This document shows positions 1-10,230 of a stretch of DNA of 64,000 nt, piece by piece. The notes under the pieces are model-generated. The model searched no databases. It was given only the letters and a program-made list of their open reading frames with translations, and was not told where the DNA came from. Source of the stretch: Bicyclus anynana (Eukaryota > Arthropoda > Insecta > Lepidoptera > Nymphalidae); the NCBI RefSeq assembly GCF_947172395.1, contig NC_069087.1, forward strand, positions 9,567,107-9,631,106, read 5' to 3'. Each line of letters begins with the position of its first letter. The first letter of the stretch is position 1. Both the position numbers and the translations under genes were made by a program.

Positions 1-203
1 GTTTGTCTACCATTTTCCATGACGCGCCGCAAATATCTCACATCGGCACGCTGCGCTCATCTATTTTGGTCACGCGTAGTAAAGAAGTTCACATTCACAT
101 CAACATCAAGCAGTATCTAATAATATTCGAATCAGAGAAGACGTTTGCTAAATTTTTCAAAATACATTTGTCGTAGCAACAAAATACAATTGTGGAAGTA
201 ACA
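1..203 (+). promoter_or_regulatory. 5' flank and 5' UTR of the WD40-like gene
   Basis: This stretch precedes the start codon at 204. It holds the presumed promoter and 5' UTR of the WD40-like gene. I see no clear TATA box or other defined site. The ATG sits in the context aacaATGtct, a good insect start context. Confidence 0.35.
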
Positions 204-3200
204 ATGTCTTTAACTATTGCTGGGGAAACAAAAATCGACTCAGAACCATGTGTTGTGGCTTGGAACGATAAACTATTCGTCGGTACAGACGCCGGCTCGA
301 TTTTAGTAAGTTGTGCTACTCAGGTGCCTTCTTACAAACTAAAAAAATGTATTTTACTAATTTCATAAAGGCGGGTACTTTTTTTTCTTTTTTCATATGT
401 ATGCCAAAATGCTATAGGTATTGTTATTTTAAGGGCTTTAAGTTTTAATATTAAAAATAAATTAGACGAAGGAAGTATAGTTGAATTGGTACGGTGCGGT
501 GCGATGACCGATTCAAAAGTCCTGTAAGTGTGTAAGTGTACGTAAGCAACTTATGAAACAATGACATTGTTATTGAAGCCGCTGCTAGTTTTAACTATGT
601 AGTCCATGTAACAAAAGCCGAGAGTCGGTGCGTATACAAAATAAACCCATAAAATAAGTCCACTGTTATTACGTATAGTTACTTTATAAGTAGGTAGGTA
701 TATTTCTAAAAAGTTACAAACAGACATCCTAGCTCAAGCTATATACTTGTACATGTACATGTACATGTTTTCTGTGCTCGTACTAACGTAGGCTACGTAG
801 GAAGTCTAGATACAATTTTACCATCTTCCAGTTACCTAATACTTATATAGGTAATTAAATTAAATCTATTTTGTTAGTCACTATTAGTATTTTTTTTTAG
901 TCACTATTAGTCATTACGAACCTGCATTGGAGACGGAATTTTCCGTTTTGTAAAATTTGAAAAAAAAGACGTCTATTGCCCGCCCTTATTAAAGATTGTG
1001 CACGCCACTGCTCAAGATCTTTCTCCTCCACAATATTAATATTAGGTATGTTACCAATTATAAATCTAAAGTAAAACAACTAAAAACACAAGGTTTAACC
1101 TTAAGCTTTAGTTTTCTATATTCTGTGGCTAATATAGTGTAGCTATAGGAATCTAGCTATATACTTAGACATTTTATTATATACTTAGGTAGACTGTCAA
1201 CTGATTTTTTTGTAATTGCGTGGAACAGACTTTCGATTCAAATCTTTCGCCGGGCGCTTCGTGGACCGCGCATGCTGTACAATTGTTTGCTTTGACTGCG
1301 AGCGATGGAAAACTATATTCAGCCTCCAATGATGGCGGAATAAGAATATGGACATATGACGGACAAAAAATATCCGAGCTGCCAATTCCTGATGCCGATG
1401 TAGAATCCATATGCACCCATGGAAATTATGTGTATGCTGGTGACGAATTGGGAAACGTAAGTTAACGTTGAGTTTACTGTCTACCTAAGTATGAAGGTAG
1501 CAAAAATTACTTATTTTAGAAAATTTGATTTAGTATCTAGGTATTTAATGGTTTTTTTAGCAGACTCAAAAGTGATTACAAAAATAAAAAACTAATTTCG
1601 AACAAAGGTGATGATATGATTCACAACTCAGGACAACTTAATTAAAAAATCAAACTGTAACCAAAATAAGACCCTAGAATGGCAGAGAATGACCTTGAGT
1701 CACGCACTTGTGAACGTTGTGTGTAGGGTTAAAGGTACCTTTGACTGTTAACAAACACTCCCCTTTTCCACTAGTCTCTCTCCCCGCCTATCCCAAGTAA
1801 AGTAACCCAAAAAGAATTACACAACTAGAGATGTGGACGGCTCGAACGCCACGAGCACACTGAGCCGTCCGTACCGCAAGTCGTTGCAACGCGGCGATAA
1901 CAGTCTAAGCTGTTTAAAGCGGATAAATTATCAATACCTTACCTAGTTCTCGATACAACGTCGTGCCTCTATTAAGCTGTCACTGATAAACCGTTACAAA
2001 GTCAAACTTGTAGCATCCCATCATTGAATTACTATGTACCATCCTATACATATACTTCGCCGGCGCATTGCAAGCGTGGTGAGTCTAAGCTCCAAATTCT
2101 ACCCTCCTATAGGATCGACGAAACCTGTGTTGTCTCTCTTCATCTTGTGTTCACTTTGTGGTGTGCCAAAACATTTTATCCAAGCGTATCTATTGCGGAT
2201 TGAATTTCCGTTCCAGGACAAACCGGCTGCCTTCATTTTCGCTTTAATGGATCCTTTCCATGTCTTTGGCCTGCCACGTCTTTCCTGCCTTCTCTGAGCT
2301 TTATAGTGAGCTGCAAATTTTTTCTCAAGATAAAATAAACATGTATCTACCTACCTAAGCTAACCTTGTCCGTAATTGGATAGAATCTTAGAGATAGAAT
2401 GTATGAAAGAATAAAAAATAATTTGAAGAGTAAATATTTTTGTACTCTGTTACAGATTTATGTATTTGAAAACAATAGTTTGATAGCTAATTACAATGTT
2501 CTAGAGGAAGTAAAGGATTTAGCAATATGTCCACCACTTATGTTTACGGTGCGGGATCTATACGTAACTGTTACAGAAATCAAACCTGGTAGGTATGTTG
2601 ACATTGTCAACTAATAAAGATAGCAATCTATGATGATATATAATTGTACGATTTTTTTTTATAGAAAAATCAAAAGATCGGTTTGCAACCGTCCATGTTA
2701 TGGAGGGAAGGGCTCCCTTACAAGTCTCTGGGTCGCATCTAGTAGTCACGTCTAGAGGCGGCAATAGTATTCAACTGCACGAAATGGATTTGGGCAGCAA
2801 ATTTAAAAAACTGGACGAAGTCAAGGTATTTTAAGATTAACAAACATTTTATTATAGACTAGCGGACGCCCGCGATTTCCGCCCTTAGACCTCTTTTACA
2901 GTAGTATCGCTGTTAAAATGGAGTAACTTCCCTCGTTTTACCAACATTTCCCGTCACTGCTCTGCTCCTATCGTAGATCCTAGATCGTAGCGTGATGAAA
3001 GTATACTATAACCTGCCCAAGCTTAAAGACGTCTTCCAATGCGGCGGTAAATAGCTTCGGGGAGATTACATCTCCCTGCCGCACTCCTCGCTGCAATTGG
3101 ATTGGCCTCGTAGTCTGATCCTGTATTTGGACTGACATAAGCATGTATCTACCTACCTAGCTTTCATACAAACACTTCCAACACTTGGATGTACCTGTAG

Positions 3201-3553
3201 TCGACCCGGGTACTTGGGTCAGTGTTTAGGCTATTTACCTGTTATTTGAAAATGTACCTACCGACGTATAAGCAATAGATAAAAAGTTTAAGCACCTAAA
3301 AATTCTCATACCTGCGCATTGTTTTGATCAGGTTAGTGAGATGATATTAACGAGTATGTCCGTGAGGGAAGATTTCGTCTGGACCGGAGGCTGGGATGGC
3401 TGCGCAAAGAGGTGGAGAATTGACGGAGAGAAGTTACTACCAGCTGGAGAAATAAACCTAGGAGTTTGTATTAATGCTGTCATAGCTGTTAACGGAGATA
3501 ATGCTTATGCACTTTTATCAGGCGGCAGAATTATTTATATAAAGGCAGCATAA
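204..3553 (+). CDS. Small WD40-repeat-like protein, five exons
   Basis: Exons are 204-305, 1229-1456, 2456-2588, 2665-2825 and 3332-3553. Phases join exactly and give about 281 residues ending in TAA. Every intron has GT and AG ends. The acceptor at 1227-1228 is the least certain because the tract before it is short. The protein looks like part of a beta-propeller. Exon 2 has repeat-like segments KLYSASNDGGIRIWTYDG and YVYAGDELGN, exon 3 continues IYVFEN, and exon 5 has FVWTGGWDGCAKRWRIDG; these W-D/R-W and GN/GG patterns are typical WD40 blades. At 281 residues only four or five blades fit, fewer than the usual seven, so it may be a short propeller or a subunit that completes one with a partner. 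I do not recognise the orthologue. WD40 proteins are scaffolds with no catalytic function, and the specific role is unknown. Introns contain RTE and Helitron debris. Confidence 0.75.
306..1228 (+). other. Intron 1 of the WD40-like gene
   Basis: The intron starts GTAAGT and ends AACAG. It holds a short alternating run of TGTACA units near 750-770. I see no gene or recognisable element in it. Confidence 0.5.
1555..1910. repeat. Dispersed repeat, copy 1 (second copy at 52186-52500)
   Basis: This block in intron 2 is collinear with 52186-52500. Shared words include AGCAGACTC, CAGGACAACTT, AATCAAACTGTAACCAAAAT, CCCCGCCTATCCCAAGTAAA and CGGCTCGAACG. Neither copy encodes a convincing protein. The family is not recognised. 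The two copies lie in the same orientation in introns of unrelated genes, about 50 kb apart. Confidence 0.6.
2075..2300 (-). mobile_element. RTE-like LINE fragment (C-terminal end of ORF2)
   Basis: Read on the minus strand, one frame contains RRGRPKTWKGSIKAKMKAAG followed by NRYAWIK. This resembles the C-terminal region of RTE-clade polyproteins, which usually reads RPRGRPKxRW...D...A.DR..WR. The fragment is short, degenerate and intronic. The clade call is inference from that motif. Confidence 0.5.
2869..2915 (-). mobile_element. Helitron-like 3' end fragment
   Basis: CTAGCGGACGCCCGCG at 2869 is the reverse complement of the 3' terminus seen in the other Helitron-like copies here, and it follows an A as expected for A|T insertion. 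No matching 5' TC end was found nearby, so this is a fragment in intron 4 of the WD40-like gene. Confidence 0.5.
2985..3130 (-). mobile_element. RTE-like LINE fragment (reverse transcriptase)
   Basis: The minus strand reads RGVRQGDVISPKLFTAALED, the conserved GxRQGDxxSPxLF block of RTE-clade reverse transcriptases. The fragment is short and in an intron. It is separate from the RTE C-terminal piece in intron 2. Confidence 0.7.
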
Positions 3554-4300
3554 ATATTAATTTTAAAAATATTTATTTTATGCTGTTCTTTTTTTATCTT
3601 TCAATTTCATTCAAAGTGCGGACAGATTTCCACTCTCTATAGTTAGATAGATAAAAACCTTGGGGGATGTTATTTTAAAAATTCTTGGAATACATTAAAA
3701 AGTAGGTATTTAAATTTAACCACCAATTATATTATTTCATATAGGTAGCTAGGTACTTGAAAAATGTCCAATTTTGCAACATAAGTACTTGGTTCAATGG
3801 TTTAGCTGTAAATGTGAAAAGGTAACAGACAAGCAGACACATTGCATTTATAACATTAATATGGATATTTTATAAACATAATGGTACTTATAAAGGGTGC
3901 TCCCATATGGTCAACAATGTGGAGAGTAAGGTTGCCCAAGTATATCACTACAGGCACTTACAAGCATACTTACAGGGTAAATTTTACTGCAGCATTTTGT
4001 TAAGAGATAATTTTACAATATGAATTGTTGATAACATAGACTTTATGACACCCTAATACAAATCTAATTTTACTTCACCTAGTTCATAGTAACCTTGTGA
4101 TTGATGTAAATGTCCATTGTATAAGGTCTCCTCTATACTCCTCCATAGTGTAGCAACTAATTGTAACACTTATATTATTATCTAAAGTTTATTATAGTCT
4201 TGATATATTATTAAAACTAATAAGAAGGATCTTAACAGAAAATGTAATAAAGCAGAGGAATAATAGGTATATTCTAGTTTTATTTTTGTGACCCTCCATA
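3554..4300. other. Intergenic region between the WD40-like gene and the LINE
   Basis: This holds the 3' UTR of the WD40-like gene, with no canonical AATAAA immediately after the stop. An AATAAA lies far downstream near 4248. No gene or defined repeat is seen in it. Confidence 0.4.
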
Positions 4301-4360
4301 AATGTCTTTTTCACTAATCTTGCTCAAAAACACTCATATTACCACTCCACAGCGGGGCTA
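4301..4360. repeat. Left part of an older repeat split by the LINE insertion
   Basis: This sequence, with 10086-10230, reconstructs a repeat homologous to the reverse complement of about 12890-13085 inside the hAT element. Shared words include CTTGCT, CCACAGC and GGCTAAACAA before the insertion point, then CAGCCTCT and GGGGCT after it. Confidence 0.65.
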
Positions 4361-4372
4361 AACAAGCATTTC
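4361..4372. repeat. Target site duplication of the LINE (low-coordinate copy)
   Basis: AACAAGCATTTC here is repeated exactly at 10074-10085. The two copies bracket the LINE. A paralogous uninterrupted site reading AACAACCATATC occurs in reverse orientation near 13030-13043. Confidence 0.85.
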
Positions 4373-4649
4373 TTCTTCTTCTTCTTGGTTCTATGGCTCC
4401 GCGCGTCGAGCGATTGAGCCAGTATCAAGTGATTTTTTTTTTTTTTTTTTTCCGTTATTTAAAACGAGGAAACTTGTTTAATTATAAAACTCGAAATTTT
4501 GAAGGTACGGAAATTTTAGAAAGGATCAGAAAAGGAAAGGAAATATAAAATAGAATACTTATACTGAATATTTACAATTAAATACTAATCATTCATTTTC
4601 AATACTATAAAACATATATTTACATAAAAAATTGTACATCTAAAAGTAT

Positions 4650-7600
4650 TTACAACTTAATATCATTAATTAGGATAAAAGAGGAAAAAAGTTTATATAT
4701 ACAAGGTTTATCATAGGACAAGAGGATGTCAACGGAAGTAGGAAGTGGGATGTGGAAAAGAATAAGGTCCTTGTAAAATGATTCTCGATTAAATTTTGGA
4801 CATGATAAAAATATGTGATTAAGGTCACCCACTTCACCACACTCGCACAAATCACTGCTCACAATTCCAAATTTCGCAAGTTGAACAGGAGAGCAAACGT
4901 GGCCCAAACGCATACGCGTCAAGATACATGTTACCCTCCTGCTCAATTTTATCCTTGAGAACCATGGCTTTGTCGGAATAAAGTTTTGTATCCTAGCAAA
5001 GGCTTTGCCCTTTGATTGGCTGGAAATTGACCAAGCCACTTTCCAGGACTCCTGAAGTGAACGTTTTGTCAGTGTACACAAATCATAGGCGTAGTTACAA
5101 TAGTCTGCCATATCTCCGCATGAAATAGCCTCATTGGCAAGCTGATCAGCACGTTCATTTCCAGGAATGCCTGAGTGACCTGGTACCCAGGAAAACACCA
5201 CTGAATAGCCTTTTTCATTACATGTAAGTAGAAGTGTTCTAATTTTTAAAATAATATGATGAATTTGAGCAGACTTAAAAGGACATCTAGATAGAGCTTG
5301 CAGAGCACTCATAGAGTCCGTAAATATAATGGATTTCTTAAGTTTAGCAAGAAGAATATATTCAACAGATTTAAACAAACCAAGGCATTCTCCAGTAAAT
5401 ACAGATGATTCAGGTGGAAGTTTTATTTTCTGAACAATATTATATTGAAAATGAAAAACTCCAACTCCTACTATACCATCTGATGCATGCTTAGAAGCGT
5501 CACTATATATATAATGATAATCATTAAATTCATTTTCTTTTAATATGTTTACAAACAGAGGAGCTTCAAATTGATTTCTTGGAATATCTGGATTGATTCT
5601 AACATCCGGAGAGGTTATTAATGCATTATATTTAATACCGAAAGTAGGGTAACAATATGTACTATACATCGGCGCTTGTATGGAGCAAAATATTCGATAG
5701 CTTTTGATAAGACACGGGGGAGATTTATGGGACCAATACGAACAAGTGTCTGTAAATTCCAGAAGGAGTTGGAGTTTATTACGTAAAGGATGATATGAAA
5801 ATTGCATAGCTTTAAATATATACCTATCAGATAGAAATTGTCGTCTTAAACATAAAGGTGGTTCAACACACTCTATTTGCATAGCATTGATAGGGCTAGA
5901 TTTCATAGCTCCAAGGATGATCCTTAAAGCTTTGGCTTGTACGCAATCTAATTTACTAAGAGCTACGGCACTACATGGCTGTAGAACAAAAGTGGCGTAA
6001 TCTAGCAAGCTACGAATTAAGGCATTATAAATAAGACGTAAGGATGCAGAATGAGCACCCCACCAGACACCAGTTAGACACCTGATCATATTTAGGTTTC
6101 TTTCACATTTAGTTACAATATAGTTACAGTGAGGAACTCCGGTAAGTTTGGAGTCTAAAATAACTCCCAAGAATTTTACCTCAGATTTTACAGGGATAGG
6201 ATTATCCATATAAAGTACGTTAAACTCAGGAATGATTCTCTTTCTAGAAAATAAAACCACAGTACTTTTAGTAACCGATAATTCCAGACCATTGAGATTT
6301 AACCATTTATTTAATTTAAAAAGGGAAGACGATAAATATTTACTTGCATTTTGTATACACTTGTCCGAGATATATAGTAAGAGATCATCTGCGTATTGCA
6401 AGACGTTTACGTTTGTGTTTAAAAATATCTCTAAGTCACAAGTATATACATTATACAGCAATGGACTAAGGACCGACCCCTGCGGTAGGCCTCTCCATAC
6501 CAGCCTTGAAAGTTGAGTACCGTTGTGTAGGTCTAATTTAATACATCTCTCAGAAAGCATATTGATGATAAATTTGATTAATATTTGGGGAACATGGAGG
6601 TCATGTAATTTATTGTGTAAGACGGAGATCAACACATTATCGTACGCTGAGCTAATGTCAAGAAAAGCCGCAAGAACTGCCTCATTCTTCGAGAATCCTA
6701 ACCTAATATCCGAAACAAGTATACTAATATTGTCTATGGTGCTACGACCTTTTCTAAATCCCAGCTGATTGGCTGTCAAAATATTGTTATGTTCAATGAA
6801 AAATTCTAACCTATTTTTAACAAGATGCTCAACTAATTTGGCAAGAACAGAAGAGAGGGCAATTGGACGAAAAGAAGAAACATCAGAGGCTGGTTTATTA
6901 GGTTTTAATATGGGAACTATGATTTGTGTTTTCCAAGAAGAAGGAATGTTACCAGACAACATAATTGCATTAATAACACACAAATAATAGTTCAAAGAAG
7001 CGTCATTGCAGTTAATCAAGAATGAGTATGTAATACCGTCTTCGCCTGGAGATGAGTCTTTAACATAAGACAACACCCCTTTCAGTTCGGATAAACTAAA
7101 GGGGGCATTAAGGTCTGTATGACTACATGGTACAGAGTAAGGAATACAGCACTGGGCATTATTAAAGTTTGGAACATATGGAGGAGCCAACTTGTCTATA
7201 AATTGATCGGCTAGCTCAATTGGTAAGGTACCTGATGAAGATGAATAGAAAGCCGACTTAAATCTTCTAATATTTCTCCAAACTAACGATGGGCAAATAT
7301 CTGGACTTATGGATTCGCAAAATCGTCTCCAACCCTCAAATTTCTTCTTTTTGAGAAGCTTGCTAGTTGAACGAGCTATTTGGGTATATATTTCAAAGTT
7401 CTCTGCAGTCATCACAGAACAATATTTTTTTTCAGCCTCTTTCCGTTGCTTGATGGCTATAGTGCACTCATGATCCCACCAAGGAGGAAATGGAATTTTA
7501 CCCTGTCTATTACATTTTAATGGAAATAAAGTGTTAGCAGCATCAATTAAAATTTTAGTAAACTCATTTGAACATATTGTTTCATTACCACCATTAACAA

Positions 7601-8267
7601 TAGGAAGACTAGATATCTTTTGATCAACATAATGTTTAAATGTATTCCAGTTATCTGGCAGTTTATGCTTTAGTTTAGAACTATATTGTAGATTAGAATA
7701 AGGGCTAGAGATAGGTAAAGTAAGTACAATAGGTGCATGATCACTGCCATAAGTGTGGTCAAGTACACTCCAGGATATCAGAGAGGCTAAACTTGGAGAG
7801 CAAAGTGACAAGTCTGGAGCACTAGGGCCTTCACCAGGACGAGTGCGTCGAGTTGGAGTCCCATCATTCAATATACATACATTTTGAGAATCTAAAATAT
7901 CTGTCATCAATTCACCATAATAGTTAGTGTTAAAACTTCCCCATGATTGATTTTGACAGTTGAAATCCCCAAGTACTAAGTATGGGCAAGGCAAAGTAGA
8001 TAATAATTGACTAAACTCATTATATAAGGAAGTGGAAGGGTGAGGTATGTACACAGAAATAATACAAATTTTATTTACAATCACAGCAATGGCATTAATG
8101 CCATCACTGAGAGGAGGGAGAGAAAAAATCTTATATGAAAAAGTGTTCTTAATGAGAATGGCCACTCCACCAAACCCATCAAATCTATCACTTCTTACAG
8201 TAACAAAACCAGAGATCCTAAAGGGAAACTCTGATTTTAACCATATCTCAGAGAGACATATAGCCAT
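4650..8267 (-). CDS. LINE ORF2: endonuclease, reverse transcriptase, RNase H
   Basis: A 1205-residue open frame from the ATG at 8267. The N-terminal part (about 1-190) is an APE-type endonuclease missing its first beta strand, with VLGDFNCQ and the terminal GSDHAPIVL motif. Reverse transcriptase (about 400-680) shows FLDISSAYDNV, GLPQGSVLSPLLYNVY and the catalytic QYADDLLLY. RNase H (about 900-1035) shows YSDAS, TGECLGL, FTDSMSAL and VPGHSGIPGNERADQLANEA. The tail has CECGEVGDLNHIFLSCPKF, a CCHC-like motif common in these elements. The family performs target-primed reverse transcription at a nicked chromosomal site. The frame continues upstream of this ATG to another ATG at 8354, broken only by TAG at 8331-8333, so the true start is probably upstream and this copy is likely defective in its endonuclease. 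Confidence 0.93.
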   Translation of the reverse strand: MAICLSEIWLKSEFPFRISGFVTVRSDRFDGFGGVAILIKNTFSYKIFSLPPLSDGINAIAVIVNKICIISVYIPHPSTSLYNEFSQLLSTLPCPYLVLGDFNCQNQSWGSFNTNYYGELMTDILDSQNVCILNDGTPTRRTRPGEGPSAPDLSLCSPSLASLISWSVLDHTYGSDHAPIVLTLPISSPYSNLQYSSKLKHKLPDNWNTFKHYVDQKISSLPIVNGGNETICSNEFTKILIDAANTLFPLKCNRQGKIPFPPWWDHECTIAIKQRKEAEKKYCSVMTAENFEIYTQIARSTSKLLKKKKFEGWRRFCESISPDICPSLVWRNIRRFKSAFYSSSSGTLPIELADQFIDKLAPPYVPNFNNAQCCIPYSVPCSHTDLNAPFSLSELKGVLSYVKDSSPGEDGITYSFLINCNDASLNYYLCVINAIMLSGNIPSSWKTQIIVPILKPNKPASDVSSFRPIALSSVLAKLVEHLVKNRLEFFIEHNNILTANQLGFRKGRSTIDNISILVSDIRLGFSKNEAVLAAFLDISSAYDNVLISVLHNKLHDLHVPQILIKFIINMLSERCIKLDLHNGTQLSRLVWRGLPQGSVLSPLLYNVYTCDLEIFLNTNVNVLQYADDLLLYISDKCIQNASKYLSSSLFKLNKWLNLNGLELSVTKSTVVLFSRKRIIPEFNVLYMDNPIPVKSEVKFLGVILDSKLTGVPHCNYIVTKCERNLNMIRCLTGVWWGAHSASLRLIYNALIRSLLDYATFVLQPCSAVALSKLDCVQAKALRIILGAMKSSPINAMQIECVEPPLCLRRQFLSDRYIFKAMQFSYHPLRNKLQLLLEFTDTCSYWSHKSPPCLIKSYRIFCSIQAPMYSTYCYPTFGIKYNALITSPDVRINPDIPRNQFEAPLFVNILKENEFNDYHYIYSDASKHASDGIVGVGVFHFQYNIVQKIKLPPESSVFTGECLGLFKSVEYILLAKLKKSIIFTDSMSALQALSRCPFKSAQIHHIILKIRTLLLTCNEKGYSVVFSWVPGHSGIPGNERADQLANEAISCGDMADYCNYAYDLCTLTKRSLQESWKVAWSISSQSKGKAFARIQNFIPTKPWFSRIKLSRRVTCILTRMRLGHVCSPVQLAKFGIVSSDLCECGEVGDLNHIFLSCPKFNRESFYKDLILFHIPLPTSVDILLSYDKPCIYKLFSSFILINDIKL

Positions 8268-8354
8268 AGGCTTATATTTATTTAATAAGTAAATAATATC
8301 TGTTTTTTTGCTAACAGCACTCCTACAGTTCTACTGAAGGATTTTGTGGTCCAT
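8268..8354 (-). pseudogene. Upstream extension of LINE ORF2 interrupted by an in-frame stop
   Basis: An ATG at 8352-8354 is in frame with ORF2 and overlaps the end of ORF1. The only interruption is TAG at 8331-8333. The residues after the stop (NCRS, then KKTDIIYLLNKY) are the start of the APE endonuclease. The stop stands where this family normally has tryptophan in the QWNC motif, so TGG to TAG is the simplest explanation. The same base change is silent in the overlapping ORF1 frame (a Val codon). Confidence 0.75.
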
Positions 8355-9888
8355 TATTATTAAAGTTTTGGTTTAAAGCTGTCAGTAAAGAATTGGCGAC
8401 GTTGGACGGTAAAAAGTTAGTATTTGAAAATGAACAACTAGAATTTGAAAGTAATTTGATAAGTTCCAAAATTATTTCAGCAATAGATTGCTGAGGGATT
8501 GTATTTGATCTCTGTTTTAAAACATAACCATCAGGCATTTGAGAATTGTGATTATTATATTCATTGTTAATTGTTTCATGCATGGAGCGGTCATACCCTC
8601 TGGTTTGTTTAGGAGGGGCACGACGTTGAGTGAAAACAGTTTTTTTATGAGAACTGTTAGATGCCATAGGTTCATATGATCCAAAGCTAGAGGCAGGGTG
8701 TTTTTCATCGGACTTGGGAGGAGAGGAAGCTGCTACATCAGCATACAATTTTGATGTTGGAGGGTGGATCTTGGCTGCTTCTGCATATGATAAACAGCTC
8801 TGGGCCATTGAAATTTTAATCTTTTGCTGTCTTGAGAACTCCGGACACACTTTACTAGTGGCAAAGTGGCGACCAGAGCAATGGAGACAGCAAGAGTTTT
8901 CATATATAACTGAACATGTTTCTGAGGTATGATCATCACCACATTTAAAACAAAGTGGTTTTGATCTACAGAGGACTTTAGTGTGGCCAAATTTGCAGCA
9001 GTTATAGCACTGTATTGTGGGGAAAATATATAGTTCTACCGGGAGAGCTGTGTAACACATGTACACCCTTTTAGGTAGCACTTGTCCATCAAAAGTCAGT
9101 ACTACCATGTTGGTGTTGGAGAATGAAATTTTGCCATCAGTTATATTTTTCTTTTTGATTCTCCTAACCTTGATAATTTGGCCACATCCTATAGGAACAG
9201 TGATATTTTCCTGAATTTCTTCCTCCGACCATTCCTGGGGCACACCTTTTACAATACCAACTCTTGTAATAGTAAAGCTAGGAATAAAAACTTTATAAGA
9301 AAGAGCAATTACAGAATTTTCAGTGAATAAATTTGCATCTTTATAATTTGTAAAAGCCATGGAAACTCTATTTCTGCCAATACGCTTTAAACTACCATTG
9401 ACAATGTTCTTAATGTTAATTTTTTTCAAATCTTTACCAAATTGGATTGGGTGTAAAGTAACAGGGTCCGTTGGGGATGATGTTATTTTTTGGACGTGAA
9501 CAGTGAAAGGGCCTGAGTCTGATTCCACATATTTTCTGTTTAGTGGTTTTGTACTTTGTGGAGGGAAGGAGGTCGGTAAGTCAGTTTTTTCACTATTTTC
9601 GTTATTTATTTCAGTAGGAACTGATTTATCATCGGAGTCATCAGAACATTTACACTGATCATATACTTTTCCGTCTTTACTTTTACGTTTTTTAGAGTTG
9701 CAATGTCTGCACCTTTTACGGGGTTTACTACGTTTCCGTTCAGATTTAGGGAGAAGACCATCCTCCGTGTCCATTGAAGAGTCCTCAATGGTAATATTAT
9801 ATGCTACAGAAGGTGTTTTAGTAAACGTTAAAGGAGGTCCAGGGCCGGTTCCCGGACCGCCGGGATCGTCTGGGGGATCGACCCCCAT
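8323..9888 (-). CDS. LINE ORF1: gag-like nucleic-acid-binding protein
   Basis: A 521-residue open frame. The N terminus is rich in proline and glycine, followed by a basic segment KSERKRSKPRKRCRHCNSKK. A central domain (about 130-290) resembles the RRM/PRE-like region of insect LINE gag proteins. Zinc knuckles follow at about 300-350: CYNCCKFGHTKVLC, CFKCGDDHTSETC and a third, looser CLHCSGRHFATSKVC. The C-terminal third is low-complexity, rich in Ser, Asn and Pro. ORF1 proteins of this type bind element RNA and form the ribonucleoprotein with ORF2. The stop at 8323-8325 overlaps the reading frame of ORF2, so the two frames overlap by about 30 bases. Confidence 0.9.
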   Translation of the reverse strand: MGVDPPDDPGGPGTGPGPPLTFTKTPSVAYNITIEDSSMDTEDGLLPKSERKRSKPRKRCRHCNSKKRKSKDGKVYDQCKCSDDSDDKSVPTEINNENSEKTDLPTSFPPQSTKPLNRKYVESDSGPFTVHVQKITSSPTDPVTLHPIQFGKDLKKINIKNIVNGSLKRIGRNRVSMAFTNYKDANLFTENSVIALSYKVFIPSFTITRVGIVKGVPQEWSEEEIQENITVPIGCGQIIKVRRIKKKNITDGKISFSNTNMVVLTFDGQVLPKRVYMCYTALPVELYIFPTIQCYNCCKFGHTKVLCRSKPLCFKCGDDHTSETCSVIYENSCCLHCSGRHFATSKVCPEFSRQQKIKISMAQSCLSYAEAAKIHPPTSKLYADVAASSPPKSDEKHPASSFGSYEPMASNSSHKKTVFTQRRAPPKQTRGYDRSMHETINNEYNNHNSQMPDGYVLKQRSNTIPQQSIAEIILELIKLLSNSSCSFSNTNFLPSNVANSLLTALNQNFNNNGPQNPSVEL

Positions 9889-10073
9889 AGTATAGAAAAA
9901 ACACTTACCAAATAATCAAATATGTATAATATTTACACAATTTTATATATAAATAAGTAATAATAATATACTAACAACTATTTTACACTCTACTGATCCA
10001 CTTATTTACAATTATTTATAAACGAAAGCCAAAAACACGTCCGCCAAATCAAAAGTTTCCCGCGCTTTTTTTC

Positions 10074-10085
10074 AACAAGCATTTC
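10074..10085. repeat. Target site duplication of the LINE (high-coordinate copy)
   Basis: AACAAGCATTTC, identical to 4361-4372. It directly abuts the 5' end of the minus-strand LINE. Confidence 0.85.
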
Positions 10086-10230
10086 AGCCTCTAGGGGCTC
10101 AAGGAATTTTGTTTTTTTAATTCTTGTCTGTTACGAGTACTAGCCAAGTACTAGCCTACTATAAAACGGAGGAGGTTTTATTTGAAAATAGAATCATTAT
10201 AGGTAAGGCCCTGATTGTTTTGAAAAATAA
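10086..10230. repeat. Right part of the older repeat split by the LINE
   Basis: It continues the repeat begun at 4301-4360. It matches, in inverse orientation, 12895-13030 in the hAT element, including GTAAGGCCCTGATTGTTT and AATAGAATCAT. Confidence 0.65.

Larger units (their letters stand above)
4373..10073 (-). mobile_element. Near-full-length two-ORF LINE with RNase H (I/R1-like superfamily)
   Basis: A 5.7-kb non-LTR retrotransposon on the minus strand, bounded by the 12-bp duplications at 4361-4372 and 10074-10085. It carries a gag-like ORF1 (8323-9888) and a polyprotein ORF2 (4650-8267) with endonuclease, reverse transcriptase, RNase H and a C-terminal zinc motif. The minus-strand 3' end is a GAA-repeat tail (plus-strand TTC run at 4373-4384). 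A longer A tract lies about 60 bp inside the 3' end. RNase H plus a zinc-knuckle ORF1 fits I/LOA/Nimb-type elements. The exact clade needs a phylogeny. The 5' UTR is about 185 bp. ORFs are almost intact, so the insertion is fairly young, but ORF2 has an early stop (see that entry). Confidence 0.9.
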
